Shown in pieces: positions 1 to 5,894 of a stretch of DNA of 5,894 nt. The DNA lies in the NCBI GenBank assembly GCA_902773365.1, contig CACYEG010000016.1:1-5894 (forward strand). Direction: 5' to 3'. The notes under the pieces were generated by a model that ran no database searches, was not told the DNA's origin, and saw only the letters and a list, made by a program, of their open reading frames with translations. How positions within the stretch are numbered: the first letter of the stretch is position 1; each line of letters starts with the position of its first letter. This stretch comes from an uncultured Erysipelotrichaceae bacterium. GTDB taxonomy: Bacteria > Bacillota_I > Bacilli_A > RF39 > UBA660. The position numbers and the translations under genes were made by a program.

Positions 1-1664
1 CTAAAAACATATTTTAGGTTAAACATCATATCATATATTGGTGTATTTGGTTTATAATAATGACTATTTATTTCATTTCCTGGACTTCCTAAAGAATGCA
101 TAAGCACAGCTTCTCTTTCGTAACTCATCGAGCTGAATGTAGTTAAACCGTAATAATCGAACCAATCAGGATCGTTAAATGTCGTAATGTATGGTCTTTC
201 AATTCTATAAAAACTATCATCATTATCTTTAATAAATTCTAGTGATGCTTTAATCTCGTCATAATTTACATATATGTTTCTAGTATTATAAGTTATATCC
301 CAATTTTCTTGATACTTTAAGATACACTCTATAATAGAAGTACTAAGAAATAAAATTACTATTATAAAACGTAAATGTTTAAGATATTTATATAATAATA
401 AGAATATAAAATAACAGGTAATAATTATAATATTCAAGTTAAACATCGCATCACTCAAATTATTAAAATTTAGTATTTTTGATAAAATTACAAAAACTAT
501 ACTCAAAAGGAAAAACCCGAATATATATAATACATTAATATCCTTAATTTTATCGATGCTATATCCGCATAGTATAGTAAGAATGAATATATATATAAAT
601 GAATACCTATATGGCAAATCATTTGGGACATGAAATCCATGCAGTATAAAGTCTAACTGAGGAAGTAAAAAACATAGTATCATAAATGAAAAAGGTATAA
701 AGTAAGATAATTTTATTCGTTTGTTAACATTTTTATTTAAATATAATAAAGGTATTAACATGACAGATATTATACTTAGCGATATATTTGGTGCATTAGT
801 ATCACCTGAAGAAAATACCGTTGTACCAACACCTGATAAATGATTAAAGATAAATTCTTTTAAAGTAAATGCATAATACTGGCTTGTTGGCCAAACATCT
901 TTTGTAGCACTAATACTTTTTAAAGACGTGAACATCGGTATTAAAGATATGCAACATAATCCCACAGTAAGTAAACTTGATATAATAAAATTAATTAGTA
1001 TTTCTTTTTTATGTTTTTTATTAGTCATTAGCCAATATGCGAAGAAATATATAACTACAAATATAGCAATCATATATCCTATAAAATAATTAGAATACAT
1101 CATAATAGTTAGACTGATTATATAAAGAAGAATTTTATTATCATCTACTAGTCGTTCCAGACCTAAAATAACAAGAGGCAAAAACACAATGCCATCTAGC
1201 CACATAATATTCCAATAGTAAGCCATAAAATAAGAAGATAATGAATAAAGAATTGACAATGCGATCATCATATAGTTGTTTTTAAACTTCTTATTTAATA
1301 ATAAATTCATGGTGACACTAGATGCTGCTAATTTAAGCGCAATGATAAAGGAATAGGAGGTAATAATCGTGTTTTCTTTAAATAGAAACATAATGATATT
1401 GAATGGACTAGATAAATAATTAAAGAAATTTCTGTAGAAAGGTAAACCCAAGCCCATATTAAATGAATATATCAAACTTTTACCAGTTAATACTCTTTTA
1501 AATAATTCCTTTAACATAGGTGCATACTGATGTAAAAAGTCTACTGTTAAAAAAGATTTATTACCAAAAGGAGTAACTTTTTTCAAGTACATTATAGTTA
1601 AAATCGTTATAAGAGATAATATTCCTGCTAGTATGGTTGGAAAATAATCTTTTATTTTTTTCAT
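1..1664 (-). CDS. YfhO-family polytopic membrane protein (predicted GT-C-type glycosyltransferase), 3' part outside window
   Basis: The minus strand is open from an ATG at 1664-1662 to the window edge, giving 554 codons without a stop. Hydrophobic segments recur throughout (first at residues 8-28; about a dozen in all). YfhO-type motifs are visible: a first-loop acidic stretch TVDFLHQYAP with D42, where GT-C enzymes carry their catalytic Asp; FNMGLGLPFYRN (68-79) followed by a NYLSSPFN stretch; AYYWNIMWLDGIVFLPL; HGFHVPNDLPYRYS (342-355); and a soluble segment with FYRIE near 485-489. The visible end, NLKYVF, resembles the conserved LxKYV block. Known members run to about 860 residues, so about 300 are missing. 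In Bacillus and Listeria relatives YfhO is implicated in sugar addition to lipoteichoic acid from undecaprenyl-phosphate-sugar; the substrate here is unknown. The start is supported by GGTGA at 1674-1670, five bases upstream. The gene diverges from the rest of the window and is more AT-rich. Confidence 0.88.
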   Translation of the reverse strand, partial: MKKIKDYFPTILAGILSLITILTIMYLKKVTPFGNKSFLTVDFLHQYAPMLKELFKRVLTGKSLIYSFNMGLGLPFYRNFFNYLSSPFNIIMFLFKENTIITSYSFIIALKLAASSVTMNLLLNKKFKNNYMMIALSILYSLSSYFMAYYWNIMWLDGIVFLPLVILGLERLVDDNKILLYIISLTIMMYSNYFIGYMIAIFVVIYFFAYWLMTNKKHKKEILINFIISSLLTVGLCCISLIPMFTSLKSISATKDVWPTSQYYAFTLKEFIFNHLSGVGTTVFSSGDTNAPNISLSIISVMLIPLLYLNKNVNKRIKLSYFIPFSFMILCFLLPQLDFILHGFHVPNDLPYRYSFIYIFILTILCGYSIDKIKDINVLYIFGFFLLSIVFVILSKILNFNNLSDAMFNLNIIIITCYFIFLLLYKYLKHLRFIIVILFLSTSIIECILKYQENWDITYNTRNIYVNYDEIKASLEFIKDNDDSFYRIERPYITTFNDPDWFDYYGLTTFSSMSYEREAVLMHSLGSPGNEINSHYYKPNTPIYDMMFNLKYVF

Positions 1665-1680
1665 GCTAATCACCAAAAAA

Positions 1681-1709
1681 ATTATATCGTATTTTTTCTT
1701 CTTCGTAAA
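1681..1709 (-). promoter_or_regulatory. Predicted sigma-A promoter of the YfhO-family gene
   Basis: Read on the minus strand, TTTACG (1709-1704, 4/6 to consensus) is followed after 17 bases by a perfect TATAAT (1686-1681). Transcription would start near 1674, leaving only about ten bases before the ATG and putting the GGTGA ribosome site at the very 5' end. That short leader is the main reason for caution. Confidence 0.45.
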
Positions 1710-1717
1710 TGCTAACC

Positions 1718-1746
1718 TTGAATAACAAATATGCAAGTGGTATACT
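1718..1746 (+). promoter_or_regulatory. Predicted extended -10 promoter of the 383-residue protein gene
   Basis: TTGAAT (1718-1723) and TATACT (1741-1746) are separated by exactly 17 bases, and TG at 1738-1739 makes an extended -10. Transcription would begin near 1753, followed by ribosome site GGGAGAG (1762-1768) and ATG at 1774. Its -35 lies only about nine bases from the -35 of the divergent YfhO promoter, so the two may compete for polymerase or share a regulator. No convincing operator palindrome is visible between them. Confidence 0.65.
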
Positions 1747-1773
1747 ATATTCGAATTTTGTGGGAGAGTTAAA

Positions 1774-2925
1774 ATGAAGACATATTATGAAAAATTAAAA
1801 CAAAGTGTATTAAAAAGGGATGAAGGACATAGATATACTACTGGCAATAAGGAATTGGATAATTATTTTGGACTTAATGTTCAATTCTATCTCGTACCAG
1901 ACGCAGATAAAATCGTGGAACTTTCTTGCTATAATTTTTTATTAGCGATATTAGGATATAAAGTGACTGCCGTTACTAGCACTAAAGAAGGATATATCGT
2001 ATCATACAGTGATTTGGAAGGAAAACATTTTGGAACTTTTTCTACGGGAATGATGTATTCAGAGGAATATATACTTAAACATATTGAACAAGCATATAAA
2101 AAAGAAAAACTAAAACTTGGTTTTAAGGAAGCATTATCTATCAATTATGAAAAACATTATAGCTCGTCTATTTTTAGTGAAATAGATAACCCACATGAGC
2201 AGACTATTAACAAACGCGATTTATATGATGCTATATTAAGTATTCTATCGAGCAAAGATTCATTATTAACTAGATGTTGCAGAATAAGTGCTTTAATACC
2301 TGATAAAGATAGCATTGATTTTAGTTCTTTTGAAAAGGTAAATATGAAAAACTGCAGCGACAATCATAGGATACTTTGCAAATTTCTTTGTGGAGATAAT
2401 TCAGAATTATATGATGTTTTTTCTCAGTATATTAGTTCTAAAGAATCTAGTGGTAGAGTTGGTTTCGACGAAAGTACTGTTCCTAGTAGTTTGAGTGACT
2501 CGTTTAATGCCGCTAAAATGCTTTTTGACGATCTCTATGGTAAAATAATAGGTGGCTATATGGACTATTTTGGTAATCACAAGGAAGGCGACCATCAAGC
2601 GGATGTATATAACTTAGCAGATTCAAAATGGTTCGAAATGTATTTACCTCTTTTGAAAAAATATGTAAATAACACATATCCTGAGGCCGATGACAAAGGA
2701 AAATTGGTTTGGCAAACATTTATCGATATAATGAACATGTGTACAACTGATTATAGTATTGACGTAGTTTGTAGCGTTATGAATAAAATAAAAAGCATAA
2801 CCGGACAGGATACTGATGAGTTTTTGCTTCCTGATGCTGCAATGTCTACAAAAGATAGAGCAAAATATAATCTTGAATTTATGAGTAGAGCAATACAAGA
2901 AGAAACAAAGAATAAAGAAATATAA
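1774..2925 (+). CDS. Soluble protein of unknown function, 383 residues
   Basis: I do not recognise the family. ATG at 1774 is preceded by a good ribosome site (GGAG at 1763-1766, seven bases away) and a promoter, so both start and expression look real. The protein has no signal peptide and no clear membrane helix, and reads as a cytosolic mixed alpha/beta or mostly helical protein. The N-terminal 20 residues and the last 20 are charged and probably helical. There are eight Cys: 52, 168, 169, 194, 202, 206, 323 and 333. C194, H198, C202 and C206 are spaced by four residues each, a pattern that could put four metal ligands on one helix face; this is inference. It sits on the same strand as the T4SS-like genes, 80 bases upstream, but that gene has its own promoter, so functional linkage is unproven. 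It could be an accessory or regulatory cytosolic factor of that module, or unrelated. Confidence 0.85.
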   Translation: MKTYYEKLKQSVLKRDEGHRYTTGNKELDNYFGLNVQFYLVPDADKIVELSCYNFLLAILGYKVTAVTSTKEGYIVSYSDLEGKHFGTFSTGMMYSEEYILKHIEQAYKKEKLKLGFKEALSINYEKHYSSSIFSEIDNPHEQTINKRDLYDAILSILSSKDSLLTRCCRISALIPDKDSIDFSSFEKVNMKNCSDNHRILCKFLCGDNSELYDVFSQYISSKESSGRVGFDESTVPSSLSDSFNAAKMLFDDLYGKIIGGYMDYFGNHKEGDHQADVYNLADSKWFEMYLPLLKKYVNNTYPEADDKGKLVWQTFIDIMNMCTTDYSIDVVCSVMNKIKSITGQDTDEFLLPDAAMSTKDRAKYNLEFMSRAIQEETKNKEI

Positions 2926-2929
2926 CAGC

Positions 2930-2970
2930 AATAATATCATATTAGGTTGACAAAATAATATATTTTAGGT
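2930..2970 (+). repeat. Imperfect direct repeat overlapping the pilin-like gene promoter
   Basis: AATAATATCATATTAGGT (2930-2947) and AATAATATATTTTAGGT (2954-2970) match except for one missing base and one substitution, with a period of 23-24 bases, a little over two helical turns. The first copy ends on the first base of the -35 and the second fills the spacer and ends on the first base of the -10. This could be a paired regulator site, but the AT-rich background makes chance similarity plausible. Confidence 0.4.
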
Positions 2971-2975
2971 AGAAT
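2947..2975 (+). promoter_or_regulatory. Strong predicted sigma-A promoter of the pilin-like gene
   Basis: A perfect TTGACA (2947-2952) lies exactly 17 bases before TAGAAT (2970-2975, 5/6). This is the best consensus promoter in the window. Transcription would start near 2982, giving a leader of about 24 bases that contains the purine-rich ribosome site GAAAGAGAG (2988-2996) before ATG 3006. Confidence 0.75.
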
Positions 2976-3005
2976 AAATTTGTAATAGAAAGAGAGATGT
3001 TTTAG

Positions 3006-3476
3006 ATGAGAGGATTATTATTAGGAGAAGCTACAAGTATTGATGCCATTTGCTATGATGCAGCACCAATATTAAAGTTAGTTGGTTGGGTATTGACAGT
3101 ATTTAAAATTGCTATACCATTGATTATCATTGCATTAGGTGTTGTTGATTTAGCTTCTGCTGCTATATCAAGTAAACCGGAAGAAATGAAAAAGAGCATT
3201 ACCAGTCTTGTATGGAGACTTGTTGGAGGTATCGCAATATTCTTTATACCTACACTTGTTATGTTAGTATTTGGTTTTATTTCTGATTATCGTAAAGCTG
3301 AAACTGGTGTCGGTTCTTGGGATATATGCTATAGCTGTGTAGTATCTCCATGGGATAGTACATGTAGTACAGCAGCTGATAGAAAGAGCGCAGATAAAAA
3401 GTTTGAGAACTGCTATGAAGTTAAAAGAAATACTCAAACCAATAGTGTTGAGCTCACTTCTAAAAAAACTTGTTAA
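3006..3476 (+). CDS. VirB2/TrbC pilin-like membrane protein with Cys-rich C-terminal tail
   Basis: Of 156 residues, 1-24 form a short N-terminus; hydrophobic helices at about 25-54 and 72-92 flank a lysine-rich turn (KPEEMKK, 57-63). This two-helix hairpin with a small basic cytoplasmic loop is the VirB2/TrbC pilin layout, and the VirB6-like gene next door supports it. By positive-inside reasoning both ends face outwards. The last 64 residues form a polar tail with C108, C111, C120, C136 and C156; C156 is the final residue and C16 lies in the N-terminus. Such a tail is not typical of classic VirB2, where processing leaves little beyond the helices. No classical cleavable signal peptide is evident. 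The start is fixed by GAAAGAGAG upstream; the ATG at 2997 hits a stop after two codons. The gene has its own promoter and terminator and appears monocistronic. Family assignment rests on topology and context, not on a diagnostic motif, so a non-pilin membrane subunit remains possible. Confidence 0.7.
   Translation: MRGLLLGEATSIDAICYDAAPILKLVGWVLTVFKIAIPLIIIALGVVDLASAAISSKPEEMKKSITSLVWRLVGGIAIFFIPTLVMLVFGFISDYRKAETGVGSWDICYSCVVSPWDSTCSTAADRKSADKKFENCYEVKRNTQTNSVELTSKKTC
3012..3025 (+). repeat. 14-base block shared by the starts of two adjacent genes, copy 1
   Basis: GGATTATTATTAGG, encoding GLLLG at residues 3-7 of the pilin-like protein, recurs exactly at 3619-3632 near the start of the VirB6-like gene. 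Confidence 0.6.
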
Positions 3477-3483
3477 AACTTGG

Positions 3484-3511
3484 AGCGTATTCTTGTGAGT
3501 ACGCTTTTTTT
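3484..3511 (+). terminator. Intrinsic terminator after the pilin-like gene
   Basis: AGCGTATTC and GAGTACGCT form a nine-pair stem (one T-G wobble) around the tetraloop TTGT, followed directly by seven T (3505-3511). It starts eight bases after the stop codon. This should largely separate transcription of the pilin-like gene from the genes downstream. Confidence 0.9.
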
Positions 3512-3558
3512 GGCACTAACAATTTATGAAATTAGCTCTTCCTTTGATAGATATTTTA

Positions 3559-3567
3559 TGCTATAAT
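3559..3567 (+). promoter_or_regulatory. Extended -10 promoter of the VirB6-like gene
   Basis: TGCTATAAT contains a perfect TATAAT (3562-3567) with an upstream TG. The -35 is poor (TTCCTT at 3539-3544 with a 17-base spacer), as is usual for extended -10 promoters. Transcription would start near 3574. Its position right after a terminator supports independent initiation here. Confidence 0.65.
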
Positions 3568-3585
3568 TTAGTATGACTATATTAA

Positions 3586-5778
3586 ATGTTTATAGATGGG
3601 ATTGGTATTATGGCAAATGGATTATTATTAGGCAGATTTTTTCTAATAACTTGGATTTTTCGCTTGTTAATGTTTTTAGATGATTTATTATTGACTCTAT
3701 GTCGAGCTTCATATAAAGTATTTGTCTATACTTCAAGAATTACACTTATTAATGGTGAGGCAATAGAGCTCTTTACGAATAGGGTATATTTAATATTGGG
3801 TATCGCATTAGTTTTTATAATAGCGTACAATTTACTTACTTATATTGTTGACCCTGATAAAATCTCTGATAAGAAGTCAGGCGCTGGGGCTTTCGTTAAA
3901 AACGTAATAATATCTTTAACTATAATAGTAATCACGCCTATGGCTTTTGTTAAGTTGTATTCTTTTCAAAACACAGTAATTACTCAGGGTATTATTGCAA
4001 ACATAATAATGGGCGTTCCATCTAATGATTCTGGAGAAGATAGCGATTTAGCTAATTTAACAGATAGCGAAAGAGCCGAAGAACTCCTTGATAGAGGGGC
4101 AAAAAAAGTAACTACCGCAGTTTATGCTTCATTTATTGTACCTGCAGGAAACGGTTTTAGTGCGCTAAACTGTGATAAACGCCTTAGTATATATGATCCA
4201 ATAATGACGCAGAGCTTAAGGGAACCTTACTGTGAGGCATATGAGTATATGCAAGAGACAGGAAGTAATTCAAAATTTAGAACCCTTATTGATGACTACG
4301 AAGACGAATTTGACTATTATTTTATAGTTTCGACTGCAGGAGTGCTGGTTATGCTATTCTTCTTTGCTTCCTACTGTATAGAACTTGGTAAACGTGCTGG
4401 AAAACTTGCAATTTTACAGCTTTTAGCACCAATACCAGTTGCTATGGAAATTGTTCCAGGAAAAAGTGGATCAAGGCAAAAGTGGTTAAATGAGGTAATA
4501 AGCACATATTTAGATGTATTTATATACCAGGCAACAGTTTTTATTGTTATATTCTTATCGCTGTTCGTAGGCCCTACGATAGAAAATCTTTTTTCCACGG
4601 CATACAGTGGCTCAACAAGCGTTATAAGTGTTGTAGAACGTACATTTGCTTTGGTGTTCTTAACATTCGGATTGTTTAAATTTGGTAAAGACGTTCCTAA
4701 AATGATTGAAGACTTAATTGGAATTAAGGGAGCTGGATCATTTGGAGATGTTGCTAAACGTGCATTTGCCATGGCTGGAGTTTCTGGTGGATTGTTAGGA
4801 TCTACAGTTGGGCGATTTGCTAGAAACTATAATGCGACAGACGGTGATAATAAATGGAAAAAGATAGGAAGTGGCTTAGCAGGGGCAGGTTCTGGAATTG
4901 TGAGAACGCTATGGGGAGCAAGAAATGCGCATAGTATAAAAGATGCTAGAAATCTTAGCAGACAGGTTAATAATCAATTAACTACTGCTAGAGTAAATAG
5001 AGCTAATTATACCGCTAAAGGTGGCGGGAGTTGGCTTAAAGGCCATAATATCAGGGTGCAAGAGCGCAGAGATGATAGAAGAGCAGCTCGCCACGAGAGA
5101 TGGACTGGAACTGGATTTACAGCACAGGACGCACAGTTACAATCTCATAAAAAGTTCATGGATGCATTTAAGAATTATAAAATTGATACTAATGCAGATA
5201 GAGAGTACATAGATTATCGCAAAAAATATAATGATTCGCTAACGAACATCGGAATAAGTCCAGATGAATTTAACTATAAATATAGCAAATGGAAAAAAGA
5301 TGCGGATCCAAATGCTAATACATTAAGTGATTATTTGAACGATAGTCAAGCTATGGCTCGGGATTGGTATAATAATCCCAATGCGGCGAACTTATACGAT
5401 CCGAATACAGGTCAATTAAGATCAGACATACGAGAGAATTGGGATTTCATGAACAATCGTGAAAGAACAATGATATTAGATAAGAAAGATAATTTGTTAA
5501 ATGCAATCGCTAAGTATAAGTCATTGGGTGATAATGATGTCGAATTGTCTAGAATTTATCAAAAGTACGGAATTAATTTTAACGATCTAAATACAAGACT
5601 GTCTAATGCTGCAAGTATTGGAAATGACGATGAGTTTGTAGCAGTATATAACGAAATAAAGTCGTTTCAAAAAGCTCTTAAGAAAGAAGACGATGCTACT
5701 ATGAGAAAAATTGAATCTGAAAGAGAAGCAAGACAAGAAAGAGAAGCAAGACAAAAGAACAACAGTAACAATCATTAA
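3586..5778 (+). CDS. VirB6/TrbL-like T4SS inner-membrane channel protein
   Basis: Coordinates give the longest frame (730 residues). Membrane helices lie near residues 18-38, 67-88, 104-125, 246-263, 311-329 and 347-366, with a further hydrophobic, possibly re-entrant segment at 274-290. Positive-inside reasoning puts 126-245 outside the cell; this acidic loop holds C196 and C216. After the last helix, KFGKDVPKMIEDLIGIKGAG (365-384) resembles the K-x-P-x-x-I-x-x-L-x-G-I block seen in Gram-positive VirB6/TrbL proteins. A Gly-rich stretch follows (382-440), then a basic region (490-505 is mostly Arg, Asp and Ala) and a polar, helical cytoplasmic tail ending in a twice-repeated EREARQ. VirB6 proteins form the translocation channel across the cytoplasmic membrane with VirB3/PrgI-type and VirB4 partners. 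ATG 3586 has no ribosome site. ATG 3610 (MANGLLLG) has a weak GGA eight bases upstream and shares GLLLG with the upstream gene, so it may be the true start (722 residues). The next gene starts 17 bases after the stop. Confidence 0.8.
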   Translation: MFIDGIGIMANGLLLGRFFLITWIFRLLMFLDDLLLTLCRASYKVFVYTSRITLINGEAIELFTNRVYLILGIALVFIIAYNLLTYIVDPDKISDKKSGAGAFVKNVIISLTIIVITPMAFVKLYSFQNTVITQGIIANIIMGVPSNDSGEDSDLANLTDSERAEELLDRGAKKVTTAVYASFIVPAGNGFSALNCDKRLSIYDPIMTQSLREPYCEAYEYMQETGSNSKFRTLIDDYEDEFDYYFIVSTAGVLVMLFFFASYCIELGKRAGKLAILQLLAPIPVAMEIVPGKSGSRQKWLNEVISTYLDVFIYQATVFIVIFLSLFVGPTIENLFSTAYSGSTSVISVVERTFALVFLTFGLFKFGKDVPKMIEDLIGIKGAGSFGDVAKRAFAMAGVSGGLLGSTVGRFARNYNATDGDNKWKKIGSGLAGAGSGIVRTLWGARNAHSIKDARNLSRQVNNQLTTARVNRANYTAKGGGSWLKGHNIRVQERRDDRRAARHERWTGTGFTAQDAQLQSHKKFMDAFKNYKIDTNADREYIDYRKKYNDSLTNIGISPDEFNYKYSKWKKDADPNANTLSDYLNDSQAMARDWYNNPNAANLYDPNTGQLRSDIRENWDFMNNRERTMILDKKDNLLNAIAKYKSLGDNDVELSRIYQKYGINFNDLNTRLSNAASIGNDDEFVAVYNEIKSFQKALKKEDDATMRKIESEREARQEREARQKNNSNNH
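3598..3612 (+). promoter_or_regulatory. Weak ribosome site and alternative ATG of the VirB6-like gene
   Basis: GGGATTGG (3598-3605) precedes an in-frame ATG at 3610-3612. The match to the anti-Shine-Dalgarno sequence is poor (GGGA only), but the ATG at 3586 has none and would sit only about 12 bases from the predicted transcription start. Confidence 0.4.
3619..3632 (+). repeat. 14-base block shared by the starts of two adjacent genes, copy 2
   Basis: GGATTATTATTAGG is identical to 3012-3025 and again encodes GLLLG. It lies at residues 4-8 if translation starts at 3610, or 12-16 from 3586. Confidence 0.6.
5719..5754 (+). repeat. Perfect in-frame tandem repeat, two 18-base units
   Basis: GAAAGAGAAGCAAGACAA occurs twice without interruption (5719-5736 and 5737-5754). 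It encodes EREARQ twice, residues 712-723 of the VirB6-like protein, within a charged helical C-terminal tail. Because the unit is a multiple of three, gain or loss of copies would keep the frame. Confidence 0.9.
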
Positions 5779-5795
5779 GAAAGGAATAAAAAGGA

Positions 5796-5894
5796 ATGAA
5801 TGGACAATATTTAATACCAGCAAACTCCAAGAAGTCTGGTATGATACTAGGATTATTTACACCAATTGATTTGATAATATTTGGTAGTGGTGTA
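5796..5894 (+). CDS. PrgI/TcpE-like small T4SS membrane protein, N-terminal 33 residues only
   Basis: ATG at 5796 opens a frame running to the window edge: MNGQYLIPANSKKSG, then a hydrophobic segment from about residue 16 (ILGLF, PIDLIIFGSGV). The layout, a short polar IP-x-N start, a basic turn, then a membrane helix led by a G-L-x-x-x-x-L pattern, resembles PrgI/TcpE proteins, small VirB3-like subunits encoded between VirB6 and VirB4 in Gram-positive conjugation systems. The position directly after the VirB6-like gene is the stronger evidence; 33 residues are too few for a firm family call. Ribosome site GAAAGGA (5779-5785) lies ten bases upstream, and a second AAGGA abuts the ATG. A second ATG at 5800 is in another frame. 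With only 17 bases between genes and no terminator, it should be cotranscribed with the VirB6-like gene. Confidence 0.6.
   Translation, partial: MNGQYLIPANSKKSGMILGLFTPIDLIIFGSGV

Noticed and set aside
9..19. ATATTTTAGGT, identical to part of the promoter repeat at 2960-2970
   Set aside because: Lies inside YfhO coding sequence far from any start; an 11-base AT-rich match is expected by chance often enough.
1749..1756. Palindrome ATTCGAAT at the predicted transcription start of the 383-residue protein gene
   Set aside because: Only eight bases and not extended on either side; too short to call an operator.
2644..2940. Minus-strand hydrophobic open frame of 98 codons
   Set aside because: Antisense of the 3' end of the 383-residue protein gene; the Phe/Ile/Leu-rich content is explained by A-rich Lys/Glu/Asn codons on the other strand.
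2997..3005. In-frame ATG just upstream of the pilin-like start
   Set aside because: Followed after one codon (TTT) by TAG, so it cannot start the gene.
3544..3549. TTGATA as a -35 for the VirB6-like gene promoter
   Set aside because: The spacer to TATAAT is only 12 bases, too short for sigma-A; the extended -10 explains the promoter better.
4371..4772. Minus-strand open frame of 133 codons inside the VirB6-like gene
   Set aside because: Lies wholly within a well-supported membrane protein gene, has no promoter context, and its composition is what the antisense of a hydrophobic protein gives.
5021..5212. Plus-strand open frame of 63 codons in another frame of the VirB6-like gene
   Set aside because: Fully internal, with no independent promoter and no recognisable product.

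Overview
The window is AT-rich DNA using the standard genetic code: Trp is TGG, all three complete genes stop with TAA, and no internal TGA is read through. Shine-Dalgarno sites and promoters are of the Bacillus type. Together with a YfhO-family membrane protein and a Gram-positive-style type IV secretion (T4SS) gene order, this suggests a low-GC Firmicute, perhaps an uncultured gut Bacilli lineage. The taxonomic guess is inference only.

Layout: (1) Positions 1-1664, minus strand, hold the first 554 codons of a large polytopic protein that I recognise as YfhO family, a predicted GT-C-type glycosyltransferase of the cell envelope; its 3' end lies outside the window. (2) Positions 1665-1773 are a compact divergent promoter region. 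(3) Positions 1774-2925, plus strand, encode a soluble 383-residue protein I cannot identify. (4) Positions 3006-3476 encode a 156-residue protein with two membrane helices, resembling a VirB2/TrbC-type pilin but with an unusual Cys-rich C-terminal tail. It has its own near-consensus promoter and a strong intrinsic terminator. (5) Positions 3586-5778 encode a 730-residue VirB6/TrbL-like channel protein with a long basic cytoplasmic tail. It has its own extended -10 promoter. (6) Positions 5796-5894 are the start of a small protein resembling PrgI/TcpE, cut by the window edge.

Reading: genes 4-6 look like the front of a T4SS/conjugation module in the order pilin-like, VirB6-like, PrgI-like. 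In Gram-positive systems a VirB4 ATPase normally follows PrgI, so one is predicted just past the right edge. The pilin-like gene appears to be transcribed alone, which fits a structural subunit needed in excess, while the VirB6-like and PrgI-like genes share an operon. The 383-residue protein has its own promoter and may or may not belong to the system. The YfhO gene diverges from the rest and is more AT-rich, so it is probably a neighbour rather than a component. I saw no tRNA, rRNA, CRISPR array, insertion sequence or relaxase.
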